Of a stretch of DNA of 64,000 nt, positions 43,687 through 55,898 are shown in pieces. Numbering within the stretch: position 1 is the stretch's first letter; each line of letters opens with the position of its first letter. The notes under the pieces were generated by a model. It did not search any database and had not been told where the DNA came from. It saw nothing but the letters and a program-made list of their open reading frames with translations. This stretch comes from Dorea sp. AM10-31 (GTDB taxonomy: Bacteria > Bacillota > Clostridia > Lachnospirales > Lachnospiraceae). The translations under genes were made by a program, and so were the position numbers. The stretch spans positions 40,448-104,447 of the forward strand of contig NZ_QTUV01000009.1 in the NCBI RefSeq assembly GCF_003435815.1, written 5' to 3'.

Positions 43687-46600
43687 ATGGAGAAAAACAG
43701 AATTCGTCCTATCAAAAGCGGAAAAAGTTCACGTATGAGCTATTCCAGACAAAAAGAAGTGCTTCAGATGCCGAATTTGATCGAAGTCCAGAAAGATTCT
43801 TATCAGTGGTTCCTGGATGAAGGATTAAAAGAAGTATTTGATGACATTTCCCCAATCGCCGATTATAGCGGTCATCTCAGCCTGGAATTTGTAGATTTTA
43901 CTTTATGCGAGAATGAAGTAAAATATACGATCGATGAGTGCAAAGAGCGTGACGCAACATATGCAGCACCGCTGAAAGTGAGAGTGAGACTCCACAACAA
44001 GGAGACAGACGAGATTAACGAGCATGAGATTTTCATGGGTGACCTGCCGTTAATGACTGCAACCGGAACATTTGTGATTAATGGTGCAGAGCGAGTAATC
44101 GTAAGTCAGCTCGTTCGTTCACCAGGTATTTATTATGCAATTTCACATGATAAAGTTGGTAAAAAACTGTATTCCGCTACTGTTATCCCGAACCGTGGTG
44201 CATGGCTGGAATATGAGACAGACTCCAATGACGTTTTCTATGTACGTGTAGACAGAACCAGAAAGGTGCCGATCACAGTATTGATTCGTGCACTTGGTGT
44301 CGGTACAAATCCGGAGATCCTGGAAGTGTTCGGTGAAGAGCCGAAGATCCTTGCAAGTTTCGAGAAAGATGCCGCTACCAATTATCAGGAAGGTCTTCTG
44401 GAATTATATAAGAAGATCCGCCCGGGCGAGCCGCTTGCAGTGGACAGTGCAGAGAGCCTGATCACAAGCATGTTCTTCGATCCGAGACGTTATGATCTGG
44501 CGAAAGTCGGACGTTATAAATTTAATAAAAAACTTCTGCTGAAAAATCGTATTTCAGGACAGATCCTTGCAGAGGACGTAGCAAGTGTTCTGACCGGAGA
44601 AGTGATCGCAGAAGCCGGAACTAAGGTTACAAGAGAGATTGCAGATGAGATCCAGAATGCAGCAGTTCCATATGTATGGATCGAGTTGCCGGAAGAGGAC
44701 AGAAAAGTCAAAGTTCTGTCGAACCTGATGGTAGATCTTAAGACTGTTGTTGACATTGATCCGGCAGAGGTTGGGGTAACAGAACTTGTTTATTATCCGG
44801 TACTGGCTAATCTGTTAGAAGAGTCAGCAGGAGACATTGATGAATTAAAAGACGCGATCAGAAGAGACATCCATGATCTGATCCCGAAACATATCACAAA
44901 AGAAGATATTTTTGCGTCTATCAACTATAATATGCATCTGGAATATGGACTTGGAAATGATGATGATATCGACCACCTCGGAAACAGACGTATCCGTGCT
45001 GTCGGTGAGTTGCTTCAGAACCAGTACAGAATCGGTCTTTCAAGACTGGAGAGAGTTGTACGTGAGCGTATGACAACACAGGATCTGGAAGGTATTTCAC
45101 CACAGTCCCTGATCAACATCAAACCAGTAACAGCAGCAGTAAAAGAATTCTTTGGTTCTTCTCAGCTGTCACAGTTCATGGATCAGAACAACCCGTTAGG
45201 TGAGCTGACACATAAGAGACGTCTGTCAGCCCTTGGACCGGGTGGTCTGTCAAGAGACCGTGCCGGATTCGAGGTTCGAGATGTTCACTACTCCCATTAC
45301 GGAAGAATGTGTCCGATTGAGACACCTGAAGGTCCGAATATCGGTCTGATCAACTCTCTTGCAAGTTATGCAAGAATCAATCAGTATGGATTCGTTGAGG
45401 CTCCGTACCGTAAGATTGATCACTCCGATCCGGAAAATCCGCGTGTAACAGACGAAGTTGTTTATATGACAGCGGATGAAGAAGATAACTACCATGTAGC
45501 ACAGGCGAATGAACAGCTGGATGCAGAAGGACATTTTGTTCGTAAGAATGTATCCGGTCGTTATCGTGAAGAGACACAGGAATATGAGAGAAAGATGTTC
45601 GATTACATGGATGTTTCTCCTAAGATGGTATTCTCTGTAGCTACAGCCTTGATTCCTTTCCTGGAGAATGATGATGCGAACCGTGCGCTGATGGGATCCA
45701 ACATGCAGCGTCAGGCAGTACCGCTTCTTATTACAGAGGCTCCTGTAGTCGGAACCGGTATGGAAGAGAAGACAGCCGTTGACTCCGGAGTATGTGTTGT
45801 TGCTGAAGAAGGCGGTATCGTAGAGAGATCTACATCCACAGAGATTCAGATTAAGCAGGATGACGGAAAACTCAGAAAATATAAACTGACGAAGTTCCAG
45901 CGAAGCAACCAGAGCAACTGCTACAACCAGAGAGCGATCGTGTTCAAAGGTGACAGAGTAGAAGCCGGAGACGTTATCGCAGACGGACCGTCTACATCAA
46001 ACGGTGAACTTGCGTTAGGTAAGAACCCATTGATCGGATTTATGACCTGGGAAGGTTATAACTACGAGGATGCGGTACTCTTAAGTGAAAGACTTGTACA
46101 GGATGATGTATATACATCCGTTCATATTGAAGAATACGAAGCAGAAGCACGTGATACAAAACTCGGACCGGAAGAGATCACAAGAGATATTCCGGGAGTT
46201 GGAGATGAAGCTCTGAAAGATCTGGATGACAGAGGAATCATCCGCATTGGTGCAGAAGTGCGTGCCGGTGATATTCTGGTCGGAAAAGTAACTCCGAAGG
46301 GAGAGACAGAACTGACAGCAGAAGAGAGACTTCTTCGTGCAATCTTCGGTGAAAAAGCACGTGAAGTACGTGATACATCTCTGAAAGTACCACATGGTGA
46401 ATACGGAATTGTTGTAGATGCGAAAGTATTTACAAGAGAGAACGGTGACGAGATGTCACCTGGTGTAAATCAGTCCGTTCGTATTTACATTGCACAGAAG
46501 AGAAAGATCTCCGTTGGAGATAAGATGGCTGGTCGTCATGGTAACAAGGGTGTCGTTTCTCGTGTACTTCCTGTAGAAGATATGCCATTCCTGCCAAACG

Positions 46601-47550
46601 GACGTCCGCTTGACATCGTACTGAACCCACTGGGTGTACCATCACGTATGAACATCGGACAGGTATTGGAGATTCACTTGTCCCTGGCAGCAAAAGCACT
46701 TGGATTTAACATTGCAACACCGGTATTTGACGGTGCAAATGAGAATGATATTATGGATACTCTTGATCTGGCTAATGACTATGTCAACTTAAGCTGGGAA
46801 GAGTTCAAAGCAAAACACGAGCAGGAACTCCTTCCGGAAGTCTTGGATTATCTGTATGAGAACAGAGACCACAGAAAACTGTGGAAGGGTGTACCGCTTT
46901 CAAGAGACGGTAAAGTACGTCTTCGTGATGGTAGAACAGGAGAGTTCTTCGACAGCCCGGTAACAATCGGACACATGCATTACCTGAAACTGCATCATCT
47001 GGTAGATGACAAGATCCACGCACGTTCAACGGGTCCTTACTCACTGGTTACACAGCAGCCATTAGGTGGTAAGGCACAGTTCGGTGGGCAGCGTTTCGGA
47101 GAGATGGAGGTTTGGGCACTGGAAGCTTATGGTGCATCTTATACTCTGCAGGAGATCCTGACAGTCAAATCCGATGATGTTATCGGTCGTGTGAAGACAT
47201 ACGAAGCGATCATCAAAGGTGAGAACATCCCTGAGCCAGGTATTCCGGAATCCTTCAAAGTATTGCTCAAAGAGTTACAGTCTCTCGGACTGGATGTGCG
47301 TGTACTGCGCGATGACAATACAGAAGTTGAGATCATGGAAACCTCAGAGATGGGTAATACAGATTTCCGCTCATTGATTGAAGGAGACAGAAGATACGGA
47401 CAGGACGATGACTTCGGTAAACATGGATATACCGAACAGGAATTCCAGGGAGAAGAACTCGTTGATGTAGAAGAAGAGCCGGAAGAGGATGACTTCTCAA
47501 TCGATTTTAATGAAACTGATGACTATGCATATGATGCAGATAACGAATAG
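43687..47550 (+). CDS. rpoB: RNA polymerase beta subunit
   Basis: 1287 residues, the Firmicutes size. Together with beta-prime it forms the catalytic cleft. The rifampicin region (about residues 491-520) reads [20 protein letters not shown] then [11 protein letters not shown], with the usual susceptible residues at all classic resistance positions. [15 protein letters not shown] and the C-terminal clamp region ([20 protein letters not shown]) are intact, followed by an acidic tail. It has its own promoter directly upstream and is followed by rpoC after 14 bases. No rplJ/rplL genes precede it, unlike the common rplKAJL-rpoBC layout. Confidence 0.98.
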   Translation: MEKNRIRPIKSGKSSRMSYSRQKEVLQMPNLIEVQKDSYQWFLDEGLKEVFDDISPIADYSGHLSLEFVDFTLCENEVKYTIDECKERDATYAAPLKVRVRLHNKETDEINEHEIFMGDLPLMTATGTFVINGAERVIVSQLVRSPGIYYAISHDKVGKKLYSATVIPNRGAWLEYETDSNDVFYVRVDRTRKVPITVLIRALGVGTNPEILEVFGEEPKILASFEKDAATNYQEGLLELYKKIRPGEPLAVDSAESLITSMFFDPRRYDLAKVGRYKFNKKLLLKNRISGQILAEDVASVLTGEVIAEAGTKVTREIADEIQNAAVPYVWIELPEEDRKVKVLSNLMVDLKTVVDIDPAEVGVTELVYYPVLANLLEESAGDIDELKDAIRRDIHDLIPKHITKEDIFASINYNMHLEYGLGNDDDIDHLGNRRIRAVGELLQNQYRIGLSRLERVVRERMTTQDLEGISPQSLINIKPVTAAVKEFFGSSQLSQFMDQNNPLGELTHKRRLSALGPGGLSRDRAGFEVRDVHYSHYGRMCPIETPEGPNIGLINSLASYARINQYGFVEAPYRKIDHSDPENPRVTDEVVYMTADEEDNYHVAQANEQLDAEGHFVRKNVSGRYREETQEYERKMFDYMDVSPKMVFSVATALIPFLENDDANRALMGSNMQRQAVPLLITEAPVVGTGMEEKTAVDSGVCVVAEEGGIVERSTSTEIQIKQDDGKLRKYKLTKFQRSNQSNCYNQRAIVFKGDRVEAGDVIADGPSTSNGELALGKNPLIGFMTWEGYNYEDAVLLSERLVQDDVYTSVHIEEYEAEARDTKLGPEEITRDIPGVGDEALKDLDDRGIIRIGAEVRAGDILVGKVTPKGETELTAEERLLRAIFGEKAREVRDTSLKVPHGEYGIVVDAKVFTRENGDEMSPGVNQSVRIYIAQKRKISVGDKMAGRHGNKGVVSRVLPVEDMPFLPNGRPLDIVLNPLGVPSRMNIGQVLEIHLSLAAKALGFNIATPVFDGANENDIMDTLDLANDYVNLSWEEFKAKHEQELLPEVLDYLYENRDHRKLWKGVPLSRDGKVRLRDGRTGEFFDSPVTIGHMHYLKLHHLVDDKIHARSTGPYSLVTQQPLGGKAQFGGQRFGEMEVWALEAYGASYTLQEILTVKSDDVIGRVKTYEAIIKGENIPEPGIPESFKVLLKELQSLGLDVRVLRDDNTEVEIMETSEMGNTDFRSLIEGDRRYGQDDDFGKHGYTEQEFQGEELVDVEEEPEEDDFSIDFNETDDYAYDADNE

Positions 47551-47564
47551 AAAGGGGTGCCAGT

Positions 47565-50500
47565 ATGCCAGAAAATACTAAGGAACAAACATTTCAGCCT
47601 ATGACTTTTGATGCAATCAAAATCGGTTTGGCGTCACCTGAAAAGATTCTGGAATGGTCAAGGGGAGAAGTAACAAAACCGGAGACAATTAACTACAGAA
47701 CTCTGAAACCGGAGAAAGATGGTTTGTTCTGCGAAAAGATTTTCGGACCAAGCAAAGACTGGGAATGCCACTGTGGTAAATACAAAAAAATCCGTTACAA
47801 AGGTGTCGTTTGTGACCGCTGTGGTGTAGAAGTTACAAAAGCAAGCGTACGACGTGAGCGTATGGGACACATTGCTCTTGCAGCTCCGGTATCCCATATC
47901 TGGTACTTCAAAGGAATCCCGAGCCGTATGGGACTGATCCTGGATCTGTCTCCAAGAACATTGGAGAAAGTTCTGTATTTCGCATCCTATATCGTGCTGG
48001 ACAAAGGGGATACAGACCTTCAGTACAAACAGGTATTGTCTGAACAGGAATATCAGGAAGCAAGAGAAAAATGGGGAAGTGCTTTCCGAGTAGGTATGGG
48101 TGCTGAATCCGTACAGGAACTGCTGGAAGCAATCGACCTTGACAAAGAATACAATGAACTGACAGAAGGCTTACAGGGAGCTACCGGACAGAAACGTGCA
48201 AGAATCGTAAAACGTCTGGAAGTTGTAGAAGCTTTCCGTGAGTCCGGTAACAAACCAGAGTGGATGATCATGAATAACATTCCGGTCATCCCACCGGATC
48301 TGCGTCCGATGGTTCAGTTAGATGGTGGACGTTTTGCAACATCTGACCTGAATGATCTCTACAGAAGAATTATCAACAGAAACAACCGTCTGAAACGTCT
48401 GCTTGAGTTAGGCGCTCCGGACATTATCGTAAGAAACGAAAAGAGAATGTTGCAGGAAGCAGTAGATGCACTGATCGACAACGGACGCCGTGGCCGTCCG
48501 GTTACAGGACCAGGTAACCGTGCTCTTAAGTCCCTCTCTGATATGCTGAAAGGTAAATCCGGACGTTTCCGTCAGAACCTGCTTGGTAAGCGTGTTGACT
48601 ACTCCGGACGTTCCGTTATCGTCGTAGGACCGGAACTTAAGATTTACCAGTGCGGTCTTCCGAAAGAGATGGCGATCGAGCTGTTCAAACCATTTGTAAT
48701 GAAAGAACTCGTTCAGAATGGAACTGCTCACAATATCAAGAATGCTAAGAAAATGGTAGAGAGACTTCAGCCGGAAGTATGGGATGTTCTGGAAGAAGTG
48801 ATCAAAGAGCATCCGGTTATGTTAAACCGTGCCCCTACACTTCACCGACTGGGTATCCAGGCATTTGAGCCGATCCTTGTAGAAGGTAAGGCGATCAAGC
48901 TTCATCCACTCGTATGTACCGCGTTCAACGCCGACTTCGATGGAGACCAGATGGCTGTACATCTTCCGCTGTCTGTAGAAGCACAGGCTGAGTGTCGTTT
49001 CCTTCTGCTCTCACCGAACAACTTACTGAAACCTTCCGATGGTGGACCGGTAGCTGTACCTTCACAGGATATGGTACTTGGTATTTACTATCTGACTCAG
49101 GAAAGACCTGGAGCGATCGGAGAAGGTAAGTTCTTCAAGAGCGTGAACGAAGCAATCCTGGCATATGAGAACCAGGTAATTACTCTGCACTCACGCATTA
49201 AAGTACGTGTAACAAAGACACTTGCCGACGGAACAGATAAGACAGCTACTGTTGAGTCTACACTGGGAAGATTTATCTTCAACGAGATCATTCCACAGGA
49301 TCTCGGATTCGTAGATCGTGAAGTAGAAGGCAACGAACTGTTACTGGAGATTGATTTCCACGTAGGTAAGAAACAGTTAAAACAGATCCTTGAAAAAGTT
49401 ATCAATACACATGGAGCAACTGCTACAGCAGAAGTTCTTGACCATGTAAAAGCAATCGGATACAAGTATTCTACAAGAGCTGCGATGACCGTATCTATTT
49501 CAGATATGACAGTACCGCCACAGAAACCAGAGATGATCCAGAAAGCACAGGATACAGTAGATAAGATCACAAAGAACTTCAAGCGTGGTCTGATCACAGA
49601 GGAAGAGCGTTACAAAGAAGTTGTTGAGACATGGAAGACAACTGACGATGCTCTGACACATGCCCTGCTGACAGGACTTGATAAATACAACAACATCTTC
49701 ATGATGGCGGATTCCGGAGCCCGTGGATCTGACAAACAGATTAAACAGCTTGCCGGTATGCGTGGATTGATGGCAGATACAACCGGTCATACGATCGAGT
49801 TGCCTATCAAGTCAAACTTCCGTGAAGGTCTGGACGTATTGGAGTACTTCATGTCTGCGCACGGAGCACGTAAAGGACTTTCTGATACAGCCCTTCGTAC
49901 AGCCGATTCAGGATACCTGACCAGACGTCTGGTTGATGTATCCCAGGAGCTTATCATCCACGAAGTAGACTGTGCACCGAAGGATGGTCCGATCCCTGGA
50001 ATGTATGTACATGCATTCATGGATGGAAATGAAGAGATCGAGAGCCTCCAGGAGCGTATTACAGGACGTTACCTGTGCGAGGATATCGTAGATAAAGATG
50101 GCAATGTACTTGTTAAGAAGAACCATATGGTTACTCCGAAACGTGCAGAGCTGATCATGAAAAAAGGTGTCGACGAAAATGGTGAGACACTGAAGAAGAT
50201 TAAGATCCGTACAATTTTAACATGTCGTTCACACAGCGGTATCTGTGCAAAATGTTACGGAGCCAACATGGCAACCGGTGAGCCGGTACAGGTTGGAGAG
50301 GCTGTTGGTATTATCGCTGCCCAGTCCATTGGTGAGCCTGGTACACAGCTTACTATGAGAACATTCCATACCGGTGGTGTAGCCGGTGGGGATATCACAC
50401 AGGGACTTCCTCGTGTCGAGGAGCTTTTCGAGGCTAGAAAGCCGAAGGGACTTGCAATTATCACTGAGTTTGCAGGAACTGCAACAATCAGCGACACGAA

Positions 50501-51233
50501 GAAAAAGCGTGAGATTATCGTTACAAATGAAGAAACAGGAGAATCCAAAGCATATCTGATCCCTTACGGATCACGTATCAAAATATTAGACGGAGCAAAA
50601 CTGGAAGCCGGTGATGAACTGACGGAAGGTAGTGTAAATCCTCATGATATCCTGAAGATCAAAGGACTCCGCGCCGTACAGGATTACATGATCCAGGAAG
50701 TACAGCGTGTATACCGTCTGCAGGGTGTTGAAATCAACGATAAGCATATCGAGGTTATCGTTCGTCAGATGCTGAAGAAGATCCGTATCGAAGAAGCAGG
50801 AGATACAGAATTCCTTCCGGGAACAAATGTAGACATTCTGGAATTTGAAGATACAAATGCAGCTCTGGAAGCAGAAGGCAAAGAGCCGGCAACCGGAGAA
50901 CAGATCATGCTTGGTATTACAAAAGCATCCCTTGCTACAAACTCCTTCCTGTCAGCAGCATCCTTCCAGGAGACAACAAAAGTTCTGACAGAAGCAGCAA
51001 TCAAGGGCAAGATCGATCCACTGGTAGGTCTGAAAGAGAACGTTATCATTGGTAAACACATCCCAGCCGGTACAGGTATGAGAAAATACCGTGATATTAA
51101 ACTCGGTTCCGATTACGCATTAGATGATGAGTTATCATTTGATGAAGGTGATGATATAGAAATCGGTGAGATGAATGATGTTGATGATATAACAGAAAAT
51201 GTTGTAGAAGAAGACGGAGTTATAATCGAGTAA
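47565..51233 (+). CDS. rpoC: RNA polymerase beta-prime subunit
   Basis: 1222 residues. The N-terminal zinc-binding domain has the cysteines of [20 protein letters not shown]. The catalytic Mg motif [12 protein letters not shown] lies near residue 454. The bridge/trigger region includes [19 protein letters not shown], preceded by the second zinc site [13 protein letters not shown]. Acidic C-terminal tail. AAAGGGGTG ribosome site. Co-transcribed with rpoB and closed by a strong terminator. Confidence 0.98.
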   Translation: MPENTKEQTFQPMTFDAIKIGLASPEKILEWSRGEVTKPETINYRTLKPEKDGLFCEKIFGPSKDWECHCGKYKKIRYKGVVCDRCGVEVTKASVRRERMGHIALAAPVSHIWYFKGIPSRMGLILDLSPRTLEKVLYFASYIVLDKGDTDLQYKQVLSEQEYQEAREKWGSAFRVGMGAESVQELLEAIDLDKEYNELTEGLQGATGQKRARIVKRLEVVEAFRESGNKPEWMIMNNIPVIPPDLRPMVQLDGGRFATSDLNDLYRRIINRNNRLKRLLELGAPDIIVRNEKRMLQEAVDALIDNGRRGRPVTGPGNRALKSLSDMLKGKSGRFRQNLLGKRVDYSGRSVIVVGPELKIYQCGLPKEMAIELFKPFVMKELVQNGTAHNIKNAKKMVERLQPEVWDVLEEVIKEHPVMLNRAPTLHRLGIQAFEPILVEGKAIKLHPLVCTAFNADFDGDQMAVHLPLSVEAQAECRFLLLSPNNLLKPSDGGPVAVPSQDMVLGIYYLTQERPGAIGEGKFFKSVNEAILAYENQVITLHSRIKVRVTKTLADGTDKTATVESTLGRFIFNEIIPQDLGFVDREVEGNELLLEIDFHVGKKQLKQILEKVINTHGATATAEVLDHVKAIGYKYSTRAAMTVSISDMTVPPQKPEMIQKAQDTVDKITKNFKRGLITEEERYKEVVETWKTTDDALTHALLTGLDKYNNIFMMADSGARGSDKQIKQLAGMRGLMADTTGHTIELPIKSNFREGLDVLEYFMSAHGARKGLSDTALRTADSGYLTRRLVDVSQELIIHEVDCAPKDGPIPGMYVHAFMDGNEEIESLQERITGRYLCEDIVDKDGNVLVKKNHMVTPKRAELIMKKGVDENGETLKKIKIRTILTCRSHSGICAKCYGANMATGEPVQVGEAVGIIAAQSIGEPGTQLTMRTFHTGGVAGGDITQGLPRVEELFEARKPKGLAIITEFAGTATISDTKKKREIIVTNEETGESKAYLIPYGSRIKILDGAKLEAGDELTEGSVNPHDILKIKGLRAVQDYMIQEVQRVYRLQGVEINDKHIEVIVRQMLKKIRIEEAGDTEFLPGTNVDILEFEDTNAALEAEGKEPATGEQIMLGITKASLATNSFLSAASFQETTKVLTEAAIKGKIDPLVGLKENVIIGKHIPAGTGMRKYRDIKLGSDYALDDELSFDEGDDIEIGEMNDVDDITENVVEEDGVIIE

Positions 51234-51263
51234 TTCAGGAATCTAACAGAATAAAGAACAATT

Positions 51264-51301
51264 AAGGAGCAGGAAGCGCAAGTTTCCTGCTCCTTTTTTT
51301 C
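51264..51301 (+). terminator. Terminator after rpoC
   Basis: A 12-bp perfect stem (51264-51275 with 51284-51295), 8-nt loop, T run. Confidence 0.9.
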
Positions 51302-51548
51302 GTTCGCCTTGCAGCGCACGTCACTCATGGAGGAGAGTTCCTAATCAGCCCTGGTAGTGGGAAGGATACACGTCCATGCTTGACTATTATCTGGTAGTTT
51401 GTGAAAACGAAAGAACCGCTGTATACGGAACCGTACGTCAGATACTAAAATTAGTGATTATTGGCACATATTACCGAAAATCAGTTGAAAACATATAAAA
51501 ATTAAGATATATTGACTATAGTAGACTTTAAGAACGGAGGACAATAGA
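51302..51548 (+). promoter_or_regulatory. Upstream region of araD
   Basis: No gene is visible. Possible control elements: a CRE-like half site TGAAAACG (51402-51409), the perfect palindrome TACGGAACCGTA apart from its AA centre (51424-51435), and a -10-like TATAGT (51517-51522) with no clear -35. The ribosome site CGGAGGAC precedes the araD start. Confidence 0.35.
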
Positions 51549-52250
51549 ATGTTAGAAGAACTGAAAAAGAAGGTGTACGAAGCCAATATGATGCTGCCGA
51601 AGTATGGACTGGTTACATTTACCTGGGGTAACGTGAGCGGAATTGACAGAGAAAAAGGTCTTTTTGTAATCAAACCAAGCGGAGTAGAATACGATAAACT
51701 GACACCGGATGATATGGTAGTCGTTGATCTTCAGGGCAACAAAGTAGAAGGAAAATACAACCCTTCATCCGATACAGATACTCACATGGTATTATATAAC
51801 CGTTTCCCGGATATCGGGGGAATCGTACATACCCATTCCCCGTGGGCTACAAGCTGGGCGCAGGCAGGAAGAGACATTCCATGCTACGGAACCACACATG
51901 CAGATTATCTGTATGGAGAAGTTCCATGTGTGCGCAATCTGACAAAAGAAGAGATTGAAGAAGCTTATGAAAAAAATACAGGTGTGCTGATTGCGGACGA
52001 GTTTGAAGCACGCGGAAAAGACTATATTGCAACACCGGCAGTTCTTTGTAAGAACCACGGTCCGTTTACATGGGGCAAAGATGCCAACGAAGCAGTGCAC
52101 AACGCAGTAGTATTAGAAGAAGTTGCAAAGATGGCGTGCCGCTGTGAACTGATCAATCCGGAAAATAAGCCGGCACCACAGGAACTGCAGGACAAGCATT
52201 ATTACAGAAAACACGGAGCAAATGCATACTATGGACAGGGGGGACACTAG
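51549..52250 (+). CDS. araD: L-ribulose-5-phosphate 4-epimerase
   Basis: Converts L-ribulose 5-phosphate to D-xylulose 5-phosphate, feeding the pentose phosphate pathway. 233 residues, class II aldolase/epimerase fold. [11 protein letters not shown] and KPSGVEYD near the N terminus, the zinc site [14 protein letters not shown], and [14 protein letters not shown], which is the AraD hallmark separating it from fuculose-phosphate aldolases. The kinase gene begins at the next base after the stop, so the two form one unit. Confidence 0.92.
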   Translation: MLEELKKKVYEANMMLPKYGLVTFTWGNVSGIDREKGLFVIKPSGVEYDKLTPDDMVVVDLQGNKVEGKYNPSSDTDTHMVLYNRFPDIGGIVHTHSPWATSWAQAGRDIPCYGTTHADYLYGEVPCVRNLTKEEIEEAYEKNTGVLIADEFEARGKDYIATPAVLCKNHGPFTWGKDANEAVHNAVVLEEVAKMACRCELINPENKPAPQELQDKHYYRKHGANAYYGQGGH

Positions 52251-53852
52251 ATGAACAAGGAGAATGTAAAAACATTGATTGAAGCCGGAAAAGCAGTAGT
52301 AGGTATTGAACTCGGCTCGACAAGAATCAAAGTGGTTATGATCGATGAAAATCATCAGCCGGTAGCAACAGGAAGTTATGACTGGGAGAACAGACTGGAC
52401 GGACATATCTGGACATACGATCTGGAAGACATCTGGAAAGGACTGAAAGCCAGCTATGCTAATATGGCGGCAGACGTAAAGGAAAAATACGGTACTGAGA
52501 TCAAAAGCCTTGCCGGCATCGGATTCAGTGCAATGATGCACGGCTATATGGCATTTGACAAAGAAGGAACACTGCTCGTTCCATTCCGTACCTGGAGAAA
52601 TACGATCACAGGACAGGCAGCAGAAGAGCTGACAGAGCTGTTCCAGTACAATATTCCGCAGAGATGGAGCATTGCACATCTGTATCAGGCGATTCTTAAT
52701 AAAGAAGAACATGTGAAGGATGTGGCATATTTTACAACCTTATCCGGATATATTCACTGGCAGCTGACCGGTCAGAAGGTCTTAGGAGTCGGTGATGCAT
52801 CCGGTATGTTCCCGATTGATCCGGCTACATCCGATTTCTACGATGGAATGATCGAAAAATTTGACAAACTTGTCGAAGACCGTGGATATAGCTGGAAACT
52901 CCGTGAAATCATGCCGAAAGTCCTCTGCGCAGGCGATGATGCAGGATGCCTGACAGAAGAAGGTGTCAAATTATTAGATCCGACCGGAACACTTCAGGCA
53001 GGAATTCCGGTGTGCCCGCCGGAAGGTGATGCCGGAACCGGTATGATTGCAACAAACAGTGTTGCAAAGAGAACCGGTAATGTATCTGCCGGAACATCTG
53101 TATTTGCTATGATCGTACTGGAAAAAGAACTTTCCAAAGTATATACGGAAATTGATATGGTAACAACACCATCCGGAAGTCCGGTGGCAATGGCACATGC
53201 GAATAACTGTACTTCTGATCTGAATGCATGGGTGAATATTTTTAAAGAGTATTCAGAAGCAATGGGCATGAAAGTAGATATGAATACATTGTTCGGAACA
53301 TTATATAACAAAGCACTGGAAGGTGATGCTGACTGTGGTGGTCTGTTATCATATGGATATTATTCCGGTGAAAATATTATTCCGATTGATGAAGGCAGAC
53401 CGGTATTTATTCGTACACCAAACAGTAAATTCAATCTTGCAAACTTTATGCGTACACATTTGTATGCGGCGCTCGGTGCACTCAAGATCGGAATGGATAT
53501 CCTTGTAAAAGAAGAACATATTCAGATTGATAAGATCTTAGGACACGGCGGACTCTTTAAGACTCCGGGAGTTGGCCAGCGCATCATGGCAGCTGCAATG
53601 CAGGCTCCGGTTTCCGTAATGGAGACAGCTGGCGAAGGCGGTGCATGGGGAATTGCACTTCTGGCTGCATACGAAGTTGGAAAAGCAAACGGCGAGACGT
53701 TGGAAGACTATCTTGACAACAAAGTTTTTGCCGGAAATGAGGGCAGCAAGATGGAACCGGTGCCGGAAGATGTGGACGGATTCGAGAAATTTATAGAGCA
53801 ATTTAAACAGGGATTAAGCGTAGAACAGGAAGCAATTGCTAAAATTAAATAA
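52251..53852 (+). CDS. FGGY-family pentulokinase (ribulokinase/xylulokinase-like)
   Basis: 533 residues, ATP-dependent sugar kinase of the ASKHA fold. [14 protein letters not shown] is the N-terminal phosphate loop, [12 protein letters not shown] contributes to the sugar site, [15 protein letters not shown] carries the catalytic Asp region and GTSVFAM the second ATP motif. The product of an L-ribulokinase is the substrate of the adjacent AraD, so L-ribulose is the likeliest substrate, though this subgroup is also annotated as xylulokinase. It starts at the base after the araD stop. The C-terminal segment ([20 protein letters not shown]) is typical of the clostridial subgroup. Confidence 0.82.
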   Translation: MNKENVKTLIEAGKAVVGIELGSTRIKVVMIDENHQPVATGSYDWENRLDGHIWTYDLEDIWKGLKASYANMAADVKEKYGTEIKSLAGIGFSAMMHGYMAFDKEGTLLVPFRTWRNTITGQAAEELTELFQYNIPQRWSIAHLYQAILNKEEHVKDVAYFTTLSGYIHWQLTGQKVLGVGDASGMFPIDPATSDFYDGMIEKFDKLVEDRGYSWKLREIMPKVLCAGDDAGCLTEEGVKLLDPTGTLQAGIPVCPPEGDAGTGMIATNSVAKRTGNVSAGTSVFAMIVLEKELSKVYTEIDMVTTPSGSPVAMAHANNCTSDLNAWVNIFKEYSEAMGMKVDMNTLFGTLYNKALEGDADCGGLLSYGYYSGENIIPIDEGRPVFIRTPNSKFNLANFMRTHLYAALGALKIGMDILVKEEHIQIDKILGHGGLFKTPGVGQRIMAAAMQAPVSVMETAGEGGAWGIALLAAYEVGKANGETLEDYLDNKVFAGNEGSKMEPVPEDVDGFEKFIEQFKQGLSVEQEAIAKIK

Positions 53853-54009
53853 AAGCCAAAACACATTGATAAAAAAGTAACAAAAAATATGCTGAAAACA
53901 AAAAAAGATTGGAGCTTTTTGACATTTACGAAGAGTGCAGGCTGTGTTATTATACAATCAGAAAAAAGATAAACAAATTTTTAACAATCTAAAGTATGAG
54001 GTGACAAGT

Positions 54010-54189
54010 ATGATGACATTAGTAGCAACAATTTTATCCGTTCTTTTTGTAGCAGCAGGAATTTATGTAATGGTTAGAGATTTTTACAACATTGGAGCAG
54101 CACTGGCATCAGGCATTACAGCATCAGGAGTTAAGGCAGATAAGAAAGCAACATCTGTTGAACTCAAACATGCATACGTTACAAGATAG
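54010..54189 (+). CDS. Small single-pass membrane protein, 59 residues
   Basis: Start at 54010 (or the next ATG at 54013), preceded by GAGGTG. One transmembrane helix (about 3-24; LVATILSVLFVAAGIYVMV), a glycine/alanine segment (NIGAALASGITASG) and a basic tail. Family not recognised. It is isolated: about 157 bases after the kinase stop and directly followed by a strong terminator, with a TTGACA at 53919 that might belong to its own promoter. A role in the sugar island is possible only by position. Confidence 0.7.
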   Translation: MMTLVATILSVLFVAAGIYVMVRDFYNIGAALASGITASGVKADKKATSVELKHAYVTR

Positions 54190-54221
54190 TAGATGGCTAA
54201 AAATTAAAGATAGACATGCGT

Positions 54222-54257
54222 AGAACCTGACGGTAAATATCGTCAGGTTCTTTTTTT
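54222..54257 (+). terminator. Terminator after the small membrane protein
   Basis: An 11-bp perfect stem (54222-54232 with 54241-54251), GTAAATAT loop, T run. Confidence 0.9.
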
Positions 54258-54265
54258 GTGTAAAT

Positions 54266-54326
54266 GTGACAAAAGTCACGGAGGTGGAAAAATGTCATTG
54301 ATATATTTGCACAAAGAATATATAAT
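54266..54326 (+). promoter_or_regulatory. Promoter and operator-like palindrome of the kinase-dehydrogenase operon
   Basis: TTGATA (54298-54303), 17-bp spacer, TATAAT (54321-54326). Upstream lies the inverted repeat GTGACAAAAGTCAC (54266-54279). The core GACAAAAGTCA recurs over the -35 of the ABC transporter promoter at 57945-57955, so the two units may share a regulator not encoded in this window. Confidence 0.65.
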
Positions 54327-54352
54327 TGAAACAGGCAAAGGAGGACGTGAAT

Positions 54353-55861
54353 ATGGAACGGTATGTAATAGGACTCGATAATGGTGGTACATCGACCAAG
54401 GCTGCGATCTTTGATCTGACCGGAAAAGAGATTGCAACAGCCGGCAGATCAACGAAAGTGATCACACCAAAGTCAGGCTATACGGAAAGAGATATGGAAG
54501 AGCTTTGGCTTGCAAACTGTGACTGCATCAAGCGTGCGATCAATAAAGCGGGAATTAATGGCGAAGATGTTCTGGGTATTGCAGTGTGCGGTCACGGCAA
54601 AGGCTTATATCCTTGGGGCAAAGACGGCAAACCGGCATATAACGGAATTATTTCCACAGACAGCCGTGCGTGGAAATATCCGGAGAAATGGCATGAGAAT
54701 GGTGTATATGAAGAGATCCATGACAGAACATGTCAGGAGATCATGGCATGCCAGCAGGTATCGTTACTTGCATGGTTTAAGGATCACCACAGAGATATTT
54801 ACGATAATATCCAGTATGCATTTTCAGTAAAAGATTATGTAAGATTCAGACTGACTGGAGAGGCTTACAGTGAAGCAACGGATATTTCCGGATCAGGACT
54901 TATGAATGTCAGAGATGTCAGATTTGATAAAGATATTTTAGAGAAGATGGGAATTGGAGAAGTATATGATATGCTTCCGCCAATCCGTTATTCTTATGAC
55001 CTGTGCGGTACGATTTCCAAAGAAGCATCTGAACTGACCGGACTTCCGGAAGGGACGGCAGTGGCAGGCGGTATGTTTGATATTGATGCCTGCGCAGTTG
55101 CGGTAGATGTTACATCACCGGACAGAATGTGTACGATCGCAGGTACATGGAGTATTAATGAATATATTGCAAAAGAGCCGGTTATGGATGGAACGATCGC
55201 CATGAACTCTCTGTTTGCAATGCCGGGATATTATCTCGTAGAAGAATGCAGTGCAACTTCATCCGGTAACCTGGAGTGGTATCTGGAGAACTGTATGGAG
55301 AATGAGAAGATTCCGGAAGGTGAAAATATCTACAGTGTAGTCAATGCAAAAGTAGCTTCCGTAAAACCGGAAGAATGTGATGTATATTTCCTTCCGTTCT
55401 TATATGGATCGAATGCACATCCACTTGGAAAGGGAGCATTTATCGGACTTACAACTTACCATAACAAAGCACATATGCTACGTGCGATTTATGAAGGTGT
55501 TGTATTTTCACATAAGACACATATTGAGAGGTTATTATTATCCAGAGAACGCCCGGAGGCAATTCGTATGGCGGGAGGTGCTGCAAATTCAGAAGTTTGG
55601 GTACAGATGTTTGCGGATATTTTAGGATTCCCGATTGAGACGGTAGATGCCAAAGAATTAGGTGCACTCGGATGTGGTATGGCAGCAGCGATCGCAGCTG
55701 GTGTATACAAGGATTATAAGGATGCGGCAAAACATATGGTACACGTATCAGGAAGAGTAGAACCGAATCCGCAGATGCATGAGATTTATCAGAAAAAATA
55801 TGAGAAATATCATGCAGTGAGCAAAGCTCTCGATACTGTCTGGGGACAGTTTGAAGTATAA
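54353..55861 (+). CDS. FGGY-family kinase, L-xylulose kinase (LyxK)-like
   Basis: 502 residues from the ATG at 54353 (AAGGAGGAC upstream). IGLDNGGTSTKAAIFD is the N-terminal ATP loop, TERDMEELW and GHGKGLYPWGKDGKP match the LyxK subgroup, GGMFDIDACAVA holds the catalytic Asp region and AGTWSINEYI the adenosine motif. It phosphorylates a ketose made by the dehydrogenase encoded just downstream. L-xylulose is the textbook substrate; a tetrulose such as erythrulose is equally plausible given the neighbour. Confidence 0.8.
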   Translation: MERYVIGLDNGGTSTKAAIFDLTGKEIATAGRSTKVITPKSGYTERDMEELWLANCDCIKRAINKAGINGEDVLGIAVCGHGKGLYPWGKDGKPAYNGIISTDSRAWKYPEKWHENGVYEEIHDRTCQEIMACQQVSLLAWFKDHHRDIYDNIQYAFSVKDYVRFRLTGEAYSEATDISGSGLMNVRDVRFDKDILEKMGIGEVYDMLPPIRYSYDLCGTISKEASELTGLPEGTAVAGGMFDIDACAVAVDVTSPDRMCTIAGTWSINEYIAKEPVMDGTIAMNSLFAMPGYYLVEECSATSSGNLEWYLENCMENEKIPEGENIYSVVNAKVASVKPEECDVYFLPFLYGSNAHPLGKGAFIGLTTYHNKAHMLRAIYEGVVFSHKTHIERLLLSRERPEAIRMAGGAANSEVWVQMFADILGFPIETVDAKELGALGCGMAAAIAAGVYKDYKDAAKHMVHVSGRVEPNPQMHEIYQKKYEKYHAVSKALDTVWGQFEV

Positions 55862-55898
55862 CAAGAAATATATTTTTTAAGAAAGAGGTGTTTGTATT

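Noticed and set aside
51402..51416. CcpA CRE site upstream of araD
   Set aside because: Only one half (TGAAAACG) fits; two conserved positions fail, so it is listed only as a possible element.
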